Shown: one piece after another, positions 11,001-18,194 of the stretch
How positions within the stretch are numbered: position 1 is the first letter of the stretch
Layout: the number at the start of each line of letters is the position of its first letter
Assembly: GCA_029258605.1 (NCBI GenBank)
Contig: JARHYE010000064.1
Span: 1-35,657, forward strand
Direction of reading: 5' to 3'
From: Ruminococcus sp.
GTDB taxonomy: Bacteria > Bacillota > Clostridia > Lachnospirales > Lachnospiraceae
Length of the DNA stretch: 35,657 nucleotides
Made by a program: the position numbers and the translations under genes
The notes under the pieces: generated by a model
What the model was told of the DNA's origin: nothing
Seen by the model: the letters and a program-made list of their open reading frames with translations, nothing else
Database searches by the model: none

Positions 11001-11621
11001 CAGGCGTATTTAAGAGAAGAATTGGAAGATCAAAATGGAGAAGCTCTTTTTCAAGAACCAGAGATTATACCGCTTTTGCCAGAATTTCTCTCCAAAGAAC
11101 AAAAAGTGGAAGCGGGATTTCGTGGTACATCCTATCATAAACTTTTGGAAATTTTAGATTTTACGAAAGAATACAATAGGGAAAGTTTAGATGCGCAAAT
11201 CAAACAGTTCATAAAATCAGGACAACTATCAAAGGAAATGGCGGATTGTATTTGGCAAAATGATATTTTATTTTTTTTAAATAGTGACATTGCAAATCGT
11301 ATGAGAACGGCGGCTCGGTACGAGCAATTAAAAAAAGAACAACCCTTTGTTCTAGGGGTTAATATGAAAGAAGTGTATCCGGAAGATCAGACAGATGAAA
11401 CGGTGCTTATTCAAGGAATCATTGATGTCTATTTTGAGGAAGACGAGGAATTAATCCTGGTAGATTACAAAACGGATTTTGTAAATTCTCCAGAGGAATT
11501 GAAAGAAAAATATCATGCACAGTTGGAGTATTATGCAAAAGCACTGGAGACACTTTTAGGGAAAAAAGTGAAACAAAAAGTTATTTATTCTTTCCGTTTG
11601 CAGAAAGAAATTCTTTTGTAG
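8004..11621 (+). CDS. addA: ATP-dependent helicase/nuclease AddA
   Basis: 1205 aa UvrD/Rep helicase (AAAGSGKTAVLVERI, VMIDEYQDSN, VGDVKQSIYRFRLSRPELF, LYVALTRAKEKL) plus C-terminal nuclease LVDYKTDF; overlaps addB by 10 nt. Confidence 0.96.
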   Translation: MGVNWTAEQQKVIDLRNRNILVSAAAGSGKTAVLVERIITMLTDKKNPVDVDRLLIVTFTEAAAAEMKERIANAIEKALEEEPENVHLQRQATLIHSALITTIHSFCLSVIRDYFHVLDMDPGFRIADEGELKLLKQDVLEELLEACYEQKNPEFLDFVEKFGTGRNDKKIEEIILQLYEYTRGYPQPEQWLLACEEMYQEESTKFDWSSYVVSMTKERILELQQPVEEAIRICEEADGPYMYGEMCEKDEALLEKLLQCSTYETMYELLRKISWARLSTKKDETVNEEKKSQVKALREVVKKRIKDLGEKYFYAPLDELKKDIVLASSSVSMLCQLVNAFEQKYQEKKQGKNLIDFSDMEHYALKILTEEENGTLVPSKVAKEYQEKFVEVMIDEYQDSNLIQEAILTSVSTIHQNAYNIFMVGDVKQSIYRFRLSRPELFMEKYDTYSQEDSKMQRIDLHKNFRSREEVLDCVNFIFRQIMRKEIGGVSYDDHAALYKGADYEQQLDEFGDSINKVEFILLDPSIDEETTDEWEETGAQMEARVVAKRIKELRKNGRVLDKETGEYRAPNYKDIVILTRSRKGWADIFTEVLMEEGIPAYSGGTEGYFETYEISVLLDYLKILDNFRQEMPLTAVLTSPFAGISAKQLAKIKIKFPEHTFYEAVVLYAKEEVCDVELQKQLQDFLKTYSVFRDKIPFMAIHDLLWEILETTGYKQFISAMPGGAQREANIEMLLEKAATFEKTSYKGLFNFVRYIEQLKKYDVDYGEASIEDEQSDTVRIMTIHKSKGLEFPIVFVSGMGKKFNGRELSSEIILHSQLGIGINAMDLKNRTKSPTILKKMIQEQLSIESLGEELRVLYVALTRAKEKLIMTGQLSEAEEKIEKQRQLLRADQKKQTLPVYSIMSAKCYLDWIIPCIAQSTKELPIEVKIVSGKTINQESNRECLKTIIERETLERIDVDQIYEDEIKNQLEEQLAYVYPFYSERTRKMKFTVSELKKQAYLREELEDQNGEALFQEPEIIPLLPEFLSKEQKVEAGFRGTSYHKLLEILDFTKEYNRESLDAQIKQFIKSGQLSKEMADCIWQNDILFFLNSDIANRMRTAARYEQLKKEQPFVLGVNMKEVYPEDQTDETVLIQGIIDVYFEEDEELILVDYKTDFVNSPEELKEKYHAQLEYYAKALETLLGKKVKQKVIYSFRLQKEILL

Positions 11622-11688
11622 GTTTCTTTGAATAAGAGAAAAAAATACGGCAATAATCCTAGCAAGAACAGGAAAGGCAGGGATTATT

Positions 11689-11880
11689 ATGACAAAGAGG
11701 AAAGAACAACCAGTAGATCTAGAACATTTAGAGCCACAGGAAAAGATGAAATATGAAATAGCAGAAGAACTGGGACTTCTTGATAAAGTGCTAGAAAACG
11801 GGTGGAAGTCATTGTCTTCAAAAGAAACAGGAAAAATAGGAGGACTGATTACGAAACGTAAGCGTAAGGAAACAAAATAA
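11689..11880 (+). CDS. small acid-soluble spore protein, alpha/beta-type-like
   Basis: 63 aa; MKYEIAEELGLLDKVLENGWKSLSSKETGKIGGLITKRKRKE resembles the SASP signatures KxEIAxELG and GxxGGxITK. Confidence 0.75.
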   Translation: MTKRKEQPVDLEHLEPQEKMKYEIAEELGLLDKVLENGWKSLSSKETGKIGGLITKRKRKETK

Positions 11881-11943
11881 TTGACTTTTACCTCTTCTTT
11901 TGCTAAAATAATAAAACTGGAGAAAAAAGAACAGGTGAATTAG

Positions 11944-12636
11944 ATGAGTGAGAAAATCAATATCTTTGACGTGGAGTTGGATAGTTTCGCAGCAAAGAGG
12001 GCGATGCGTCAGGCAGTGGAGTATCTTGAAAGTGACTCGATCAATTTGATAGAAGTTGTTACTTTAGATATGCTTTTACAAGAAAAAGAAAATAAAGAGT
12101 GGAAAGAGCAGACTGCACAATTTGACATGATACTTCCAGGGGAAGAGGGAATTCTTCAGGCAGCAAAGATCACAGATATCAGGCTGTTAAAAGATGTCTC
12201 TGGAAAAATTTTCCTGAAAATGTTTTTTAGATATTTGCAAAAAAATCACAAGAAGGTCATTCTTATTTCCCAAGATGCAAACATGGCAGAGAGACTGGAA
12301 AAAGCGATTCAGCACAACCATAAAGGAATGATTGTTGTTGGTACATGTCAGCTCGACGAGAATCGATCCCAGGAAGAAATCGTAAATGAGATCAATGGGA
12401 TGGAGGCGGATTGCATTTTATCTTTTCTTCCAGCACCGTTACAGGAAAACTTTATTATCAATAATAAAGCACTGCTAAACGTAAAACTATGGCTGGGCTG
12501 TGGAAGTACATTAGCAGAACGCTACATTGAAAATGGTACAGGTGGCATTCGTTATTATTTGATGAAGAAACGATTTCTCCACCTTGCAGGAAAGCATATA
12601 AAAAACAATCAACAGGACAAAAAAGTAGAATCATAA
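11944..12636 (+). CDS. divergent WecG/TagA/CpsF-family-like protein with degenerate catalytic motifs
   Basis: Family-like order of motifs by eye: N-terminal VTLDML region (cf. VTPNAE), FDMILPGEEGILQAAKI (cf. ADLVLPDGIGVVWA), MIVVGTCQL..EEIVNEINGMEADCILSFLPAPLQENFI (cf. IVGT..EEII..I...PDIL.VGLGSPKQE.WI), LWLGCGST. Confidence 0.55.
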   Translation: MSEKINIFDVELDSFAAKRAMRQAVEYLESDSINLIEVVTLDMLLQEKENKEWKEQTAQFDMILPGEEGILQAAKITDIRLLKDVSGKIFLKMFFRYLQKNHKKVILISQDANMAERLEKAIQHNHKGMIVVGTCQLDENRSQEEIVNEINGMEADCILSFLPAPLQENFIINNKALLNVKLWLGCGSTLAERYIENGTGGIRYYLMKKRFLHLAGKHIKNNQQDKKVES

Positions 12637-12692
12637 GATAGAAATTGTGAACTATGTCCAAGGATAAAATATAAAATATTCATTAAAAATTT

Positions 12693-12734
12693 GAGGAAAT
12701 GCATAAAAAAAATGGATTTCCTCTTTATTTTTTT
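12693..12734 (+). terminator. Rho-independent terminator
   Basis: GAGGAAATGCAT-N7-ATGGATTTCCTC (one mismatch) followed by TTTATTTTTTT. Confidence 0.7.
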
Positions 12735-12839
12735 GTAGTTATGTCTTAATATAGAAATATATGTGTGCATATATAATTTTTGGTTTAGATTTCTTTGTGG
12801 AATATGCACATGAGCATACATATGAGTGGAGGAGAGAAA

Positions 12840-13931
12840 ATGATATCAAATCAGGTATTACAAAACACCATAGAAGGATTAAAAAGTATTTCACGTATTG
12901 ATTTCTGCGTGTTAGATACAGAAGGAAAGGCTCTTGCAAGCACCTTTGAAGATTCTAGAAAATATGAAAGTGCGGTTGTCTTGTTTGTAGAATCTCCTGC
13001 CGACAGTCAGGTGATTCAAGGATGTCAGTTTTTTAAGATATTTGACGAACAGCAGCTGGAATATGTATTGCTTGCTACGGGTAATAGTGAAGAAATTTAC
13101 ATGGTAGGGAAAATGGCGGCCTTTCAGATTCAAAGCCTTCTAGTTGCTTACAAAGAACGTTTTGACAAAGATAATTTTATTAAAAATTTATTACTAGATA
13201 ACCTTCTTTTGGTTGATATTTACAATAGAGCACAGAAATTACATATTGACACTGAGGCAAAACGTGTTATCTTTATTATTGAAACGTTATGCGAAAAAGA
13301 CAGTGTTGCTTTGGACCGCGTTAGAAATCTGCTTGGTGGAAAATCGAAAGATTTTGTTACAGCGGTAGATGAGAAAAATATCATCGTGCTAAAAGAGTTG
13401 TCACAAAAAGATGGAAATCGTGAACTTGAGAAAATGGCGGCAGAGATGCTTGACCTTATTAAGGCAGAACATCCAGAAGAGTCTATTCACATTGCATACG
13501 GCACAGTTGTAAATGACATTAAAGAAGTTTCCAGATCCTACAAGGAAGCAAAGCTTGCCCTTGATGTTGGAAAGATTTTCTTTAAAGAAAAAGATGTTGT
13601 GGCTTATAGTACACTGGGAATTGGAAGATTGATCTATCAGTTGCCGATTCCACTTTGCAAAATGTTCATCAAAGAGATTTTTGAGGGGAAATCTCCAGAC
13701 GATTTTGATGAAGAGACATTGACGACTATTAATAAATTCTTTGAGAATAGTCTGAATGTATCAGAAACGTCAAGACAGTTATACATTCATAGGAATACTC
13801 TGGTATACCGTTTGGATAAGTTACAGAAGAGTACAGGTCTGGATCTTCGTGTATTTGAAGATGCAATTACGTTTAAGATTGCACTTATGGTAGTTGAATA
13901 TATGAAATATATGGAGACAACAGATTATTGA
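12840..13931 (+). CDS. PucR/CdaR-type sugar diacid-like transcriptional regulator
   Basis: GGDEF-like middle plus C-terminal PucR HTH (FFENSLNVSETSRQLYIHRNTLVYRLDKLQKSTGLDLR); start ATG 12840 after GTGGAGGAG (the ORF track uses 12795). Confidence 0.85.
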   Translation: MISNQVLQNTIEGLKSISRIDFCVLDTEGKALASTFEDSRKYESAVVLFVESPADSQVIQGCQFFKIFDEQQLEYVLLATGNSEEIYMVGKMAAFQIQSLLVAYKERFDKDNFIKNLLLDNLLLVDIYNRAQKLHIDTEAKRVIFIIETLCEKDSVALDRVRNLLGGKSKDFVTAVDEKNIIVLKELSQKDGNRELEKMAAEMLDLIKAEHPEESIHIAYGTVVNDIKEVSRSYKEAKLALDVGKIFFKEKDVVAYSTLGIGRLIYQLPIPLCKMFIKEIFEGKSPDDFDEETLTTINKFFENSLNVSETSRQLYIHRNTLVYRLDKLQKSTGLDLRVFEDAITFKIALMVVEYMKYMETTDY

Positions 13932-13981
13932 TACTTTTAAGAGGCGAATTCCAAAGGAGCATGAATAATTAGGAGGAACAT

Positions 13982-14668
13982 ATGATAGAATTAAGAAATG
14001 TAACGAAGGAATACTCAAAAGGTGTCTCTGCACTAAATGGAGTATCGGTTAAAATTGAGCAAGGCGAGTTTGTTTTCATTGTTGGTGACAGTGGATCAGG
14101 TAAATCCACATTGATTCGTCTGATCATGAAAGAGTTAAGTCCAACAGAAGGAACCATTATTGTAAATGGACAAAACCTTAATCGTATGAGACATCGCCAC
14201 ATTGCGAAATATCGCAGAGGAGTTGGCGTTGTATTTCAAGATTTTAGACTTCTAAAAGATAGAAATATTTACGATAATATTGCCTTTGCATTAAGAGTTA
14301 CAGAAACACCATCACGCATCATTAAGAAAAAAGTACCAGCAGCCCTTTCCTTGGTTGGGCTTGCACAAAAATATAAAGCGTTTCCAAAGGAACTATCTGG
14401 TGGTGAGCAACAAAGAGTTGCAATTGCAAGAGCTATTGTAAATGAACCAGCGATTCTTCTTGCAGACGAGCCAACAGGTAACCTTGATCCAACAAACTCA
14501 TGGGAGATCATGAGCCTTTTGAAAGAGGCAAATGAAAGAGGAACCACAGTCGTTGTTGTTACTCATAATCAAGAGATTGTAAATGAGATGAATGAACGTG
14601 TAATCACGATGAAGCAAGGCGTTATTGTCAGCGATGAAAAAAAAGGTGGGTATTTCGATGAGAATTAG
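13982..14668 (+). CDS. ftsE: cell division ATP-binding protein FtsE
   Basis: ABC ATPase, GDSGSGKSTLIRL, LSGGEQQRVAIARAI, LADEPTGNLDP; followed by ftsX. Confidence 0.95.
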   Translation: MIELRNVTKEYSKGVSALNGVSVKIEQGEFVFIVGDSGSGKSTLIRLIMKELSPTEGTIIVNGQNLNRMRHRHIAKYRRGVGVVFQDFRLLKDRNIYDNIAFALRVTETPSRIIKKKVPAALSLVGLAQKYKAFPKELSGGEQQRVAIARAIVNEPAILLADEPTGNLDPTNSWEIMSLLKEANERGTTVVVVTHNQEIVNEMNERVITMKQGVIVSDEKKGGYFDEN

Positions 14669-15611
14669 TACTTTAGGATACGTAGGAAAACAAGGAATTA
14701 AGAATATCGGCAGAAATAAGATGTTTTCATTTGCATCAGTGGCTACTATGTCAGCTTGTATATTTTTGTTTGGACTATTCTTTTCAATTTTAGTAAACTT
14801 TCAGCATATTATAAAATCAGCAGAAGAAGGCGTTGCTGTTACTGTATTTTTTGATGCAGGACTTCCACAAGAAACGAAAGATAATATCGGGGACCAGCTT
14901 AAAAAGAGAGAAGAAGTTGGCAAGGTAGTGTTTGTTTCAGCGGATGAAGCTTGGGAGCAGTATAAAAAACAGTACTTTGCAGATAATCCGGATGCGGCAC
15001 AAGGATTTAAAAATGACAATCCATTAGCTGAATCTGACCATTATGAAGTATATATGAAAACAGAAAATAAAGACAAGGCTAGTTTATCTGTTCGAAGCAA
15101 GTCTCTTGCATTGACACAGAAAGAACTTGTAAAATATGCAAAAGGACTGGAAGGAGTTCGTGACGTTAAAAAATCAGATGTTGTTGCGAAAGCTTTATCA
15201 AGTGTAAATACACTTGTAGGATATATTTCCATTGCAATTATTTTGATTTTGTTTGGAGTTTCTATCTTCTTGATCAGTAATACAGTAACGATGGGTATTA
15301 CTGTTCGTAAAGAAGAAATTGCGATTATGAAATACATTGGGGCAAAGGACTTTGTCGTTCGATCCCCGTTTATTATTGAAAGTATTTTAATGGGAATTGT
15401 TGGAGCGATTATTCCACTGGCACTTCTGTATGCACTTTATGGAAAAGCAGTATCATATGTACTGACACATTTTTCAATATTAAATAATATTATTGATTTT
15501 CTTCCAGTATCAGAAGTTTACCGCTGGCTGTTGCCAACAGGACTTATCCTGGGCGTTGGTATGGGATTCTTCGGAAGTTTCTTTACAGTTAGAAAACATT
15601 TGAAAGTTTAA
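14658..15611 (+). CDS. ftsX: cell division protein FtsX
   Basis: Four-TM permease with large extracellular loop; IGRNKMFSFASVATM, ISNTVTMGITVRKEEIAIMKYIGA; start ATG 14658 chosen over 14625; overlaps ftsE by 11 nt. Confidence 0.94.
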   Translation: MRISTLGYVGKQGIKNIGRNKMFSFASVATMSACIFLFGLFFSILVNFQHIIKSAEEGVAVTVFFDAGLPQETKDNIGDQLKKREEVGKVVFVSADEAWEQYKKQYFADNPDAAQGFKNDNPLAESDHYEVYMKTENKDKASLSVRSKSLALTQKELVKYAKGLEGVRDVKKSDVVAKALSSVNTLVGYISIAIILILFGVSIFLISNTVTMGITVRKEEIAIMKYIGAKDFVVRSPFIIESILMGIVGAIIPLALLYALYGKAVSYVLTHFSILNNIIDFLPVSEVYRWLLPTGLILGVGMGFFGSFFTVRKHLKV

Positions 15612-15618
15612 GGTTTGT

Positions 15619-15668
15619 CCCGGGAAAGCCATTCGAAATTGCGAATGGCCTGTTCCCGGGCTTTTTTT
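15619..15668 (+). terminator. Rho-independent terminator after ftsX
   Basis: CCCGGGAA-a-GCCATTCG loop CGAATGGC-ctg-TTCCCGGG followed by CTTTTTTT. Confidence 0.92.
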
Positions 15669-15704
15669 ATATTTGTACTGAACAAATACAATAGGGGTGA
15701 CAGA

Positions 15705-16913
15705 ATGGAAAAGAAAAAAAGAAGTTTTAAGAGCGGTGTGATTTATGGAAGTGTGTTGATGCTTCTTGTTGTTTTTATAGGAAGTGGTGTTTATGAGGCA
15801 GTCATGGGCCATCTTCACCAGCCGAATTCTGCTGTAGAGATCGGAAATGACAAAAATGTAAAACGGAAACTAAAACTACTGGGAAATTTGATAGATGATC
15901 AGTATCTGTATTCTGACCAAGTAACGAAAGAGCAGATAGAAGAAGGAATTTATAAGGGATTTGCGGAGTCTATGGGGGATCCTTACACGGTTTATTATGA
16001 TGCAAAGGAAACAAAAGATCTTTTTGAATCTACGAGTGGAGAATTTTCAGGAATAGGCGCATTGTTGTCCGTGGAACTTAAGACAGGGTTAGCGCGCATT
16101 AATAAAGTTTATGAAGATTCACCGGCACAAAAGGCAGGGTTAAAAGATGGAGACATCATTTATCAGGTGGATGATCATGAATTTGTAAGCGGAGATTTAT
16201 CAGAATTGGTTTCCTGGGTAAGAGGAGAAGAAGGCACCGATGTTGTGATAAAAGTTTACCGTGGGGAAGAAATGGAGAAAAAAGAATTTACAGTGACACG
16301 CGGTAGAATTGAGGCGATTACTGTAAGTAGTACCATGCTTGAAGATAATATCGGTTATCTAGTGATTTCTGAATTTGATATAGTTACATATGATCAGTTC
16401 AAATCAGAACTTGAAAAACTGGAACAACAAGGAATGAAAGGACTGATTATTGATCTAAGAGGAAATCCAGGAGGAATGCTCGAAACAACAGTAAGCATGT
16501 TAAAAGAAATTTTGCCAAAAGGAATGATTGTTTCAACGAAAGATAAAAATGGCAAGCAAGAGGAGTATAAAAATCCAGAGGACCACACATTTGATAAACC
16601 TCTTGCAATCCTTGTAGATGAGAATAGTGCCAGTGCTTCTGAAATTTTTACCGGCGCTGTAAAAGATTATAAAGTAGGAACAATAGTAGGAAAAACTACA
16701 TATGGAAAAGGAATTGTACAAAGGATTATAGAACTAAAAGATGGAAGTAGCCTAAAAGTTACAATTTCAGAATATTTTACACCAAGTGGAGTATGTATCC
16801 ATAAAAAAGGAATAGAACCGGATGTTGAAGTTGAGTATCAATTTGACCCTGAAAAAGATCAGTATGATTCTCAAATGTTAAAAGCAATAGAAGTGATAAA
16901 AGAACAACTGTAA
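15705..16913 (+). CDS. S41-family C-terminal processing peptidase (CtpA-like) with PDZ domain
   Basis: N-terminal TM, PDZ (SPAQKAGLKDGDIIYQVDDHE), catalytic region DENSASASEIFTGAVKDY...GKTTYGKGIVQ; start ATG 15705. Confidence 0.93.
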   Translation: MEKKKRSFKSGVIYGSVLMLLVVFIGSGVYEAVMGHLHQPNSAVEIGNDKNVKRKLKLLGNLIDDQYLYSDQVTKEQIEEGIYKGFAESMGDPYTVYYDAKETKDLFESTSGEFSGIGALLSVELKTGLARINKVYEDSPAQKAGLKDGDIIYQVDDHEFVSGDLSELVSWVRGEEGTDVVIKVYRGEEMEKKEFTVTRGRIEAITVSSTMLEDNIGYLVISEFDIVTYDQFKSELEKLEQQGMKGLIIDLRGNPGGMLETTVSMLKEILPKGMIVSTKDKNGKQEEYKNPEDHTFDKPLAILVDENSASASEIFTGAVKDYKVGTIVGKTTYGKGIVQRIIELKDGSSLKVTISEYFTPSGVCIHKKGIEPDVEVEYQFDPEKDQYDSQMLKAIEVIKEQL

Positions 16914-16945
16914 TACGAATTAGCATAAACAAAAGAGGAATGCCT

Positions 16946-18055
16946 ATGCAAAAGAGAAGATGTTATTTATGTGGTGGAAAATTAGTGAATGGTGTATGCG
17001 TAGAGTGTGGGCTGGACAACAAAAGGAATGATCGAAAATCTTTTCGATTAAATTGTACAACAGCAGAGTTTGCGAAAGATCGAAAGACAACCCATACAAT
17101 AGACACAACGATACAGAAAGAAGAAAAGATTAAGAACCAAGAGGTTTCGAAAGAAAAAAATCAAAATAAAGAACATAAAACAGCAAATGTGTTACAGCAG
17201 CAAACGAAGAAACGTAAGGATGTAAACAAACAGGTTCGTAAAAAAACAAAATCAGCAGTGGAAGGAAAGCAAAAAAGTACTTTTTCCAAAATGATCAAGA
17301 GTATTGTAGCAATTGTCCTTGGTCTAAACCTTATTCCTTTGATTATTGGAGCGTGTATAGAAGGAATTTCCCAGTTCAAGGAAGAAGTAACATATGAGAA
17401 ACACCATGATCAAGAATACAATTTTTATGAAAATGCAAAATATGAGCTATCAAATGAGGGAGAAGTATTTGAGATTGAATTGTCGACTGGAAATTATAAA
17501 GTTGGTGTTCATATACCAGAAGGAATTTATTTACTGGAGAGAACAGAAGGTTCTGGCATTTGTAAAGTAAACGATCAAAAAAATGAAATTCATGCAAACT
17601 GGTGGTTATCTGATTTCGAAGATAGTTTGAAAGATGGAGCGGTTCAATCAGCGGAGGATGTCCGTTTGTATGAAGGCGGATATTTTCAAGTAGGTGATGG
17701 GTTAAAAATTCGCCTGACATCAGAGTGTGCACAAGTCAGTAAAATGATTCCTTTAATTCAAAATCCACTTTCCGAAGAGAAGCATGTGAAAGAGGGAGAG
17801 AACTATACGGCGGGGATAGATTTTCCAGCTGGAATTTATGAGTTTAGATGCGAAAAAACTTATGCATGGATAGAATGTACCTATGAGGAATGTTTAGATA
17901 TTTATTGTGATTCAGAGGACGATGAGGATGGATTTAAAAATGTTTATTTGCCGGAAGGAACGGTTGTGACAGGAGGGGGCGGATCAGGAGTTCTTATTCC
18001 GGAAGATATGATAGAATCAGAGGATTATACTTCCTATTATGTAGATGCGAAATAA
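16946..18055 (+). CDS. zinc-ribbon, single-pass membrane protein with two related C-terminal extracellular domains
   Basis: N-terminal CYLCGGKLVNGVCVECG; Lys/Gln-rich linker; TM IVAIVLGLNLIPLIIGACI; repeated motif GNYKVGVHIPEGIY / ENYTAGIDFPAGIY. Confidence 0.75.
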   Translation: MQKRRCYLCGGKLVNGVCVECGLDNKRNDRKSFRLNCTTAEFAKDRKTTHTIDTTIQKEEKIKNQEVSKEKNQNKEHKTANVLQQQTKKRKDVNKQVRKKTKSAVEGKQKSTFSKMIKSIVAIVLGLNLIPLIIGACIEGISQFKEEVTYEKHHDQEYNFYENAKYELSNEGEVFEIELSTGNYKVGVHIPEGIYLLERTEGSGICKVNDQKNEIHANWWLSDFEDSLKDGAVQSAEDVRLYEGGYFQVGDGLKIRLTSECAQVSKMIPLIQNPLSEEKHVKEGENYTAGIDFPAGIYEFRCEKTYAWIECTYEECLDIYCDSEDDEDGFKNVYLPEGTVVTGGGGSGVLIPEDMIESEDYTSYYVDAK

Positions 18056-18072
18056 TAAAGATGATAAAATTG

Positions 18073-18099
18073 TTAGCACTCTTTTAAAAAGAGTGCTAA
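18073..18099. promoter_or_regulatory. CIRCE operator (HrcA binding site)
   Basis: TTAGCACTC-N9-GAGTGCTAA: perfect match to the CIRCE consensus including spacing. Confidence 0.95.
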
Positions 18100-18106
18100 T
18101 TTTGTG

Positions 18107-18135
18107 TTGACTTTTAAAAATTGCTGTATTATTAT
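18107..18135 (+). promoter_or_regulatory. SigmaA-type promoter for htpG
   Basis: TTGACT-N17-TATTAT (18107-18112 / 18130-18135). Confidence 0.75.
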
Positions 18136-18194
18136 ATCTTTTAGGCGAGAAACCGAAGTAATGAAACGCAGATCATAGAAAAGGAGTGTTTATA

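Noticed and set aside
11630-11657. Possible sigmaG promoter (GAATA ... CAATAAT) for the SASP-like gene
   Set aside because: The -10 departs from the CATNNTA consensus at several positions and spacing is marginal; not claimed.
12759-12822. ATGTGTGCATAT / ATATGCACAT inverted repeats upstream of the PucR-type gene
   Set aside because: Imperfect and in very AT-rich sequence; could be chance without comparative data.
12609-12939. Small overlapping minus-strand ORFs around the AT-rich intergenic region
   Set aside because: Low-complexity, no RBS, and they cover a terminator and a promoter-like AT-rich zone upstream of the PucR-type gene.
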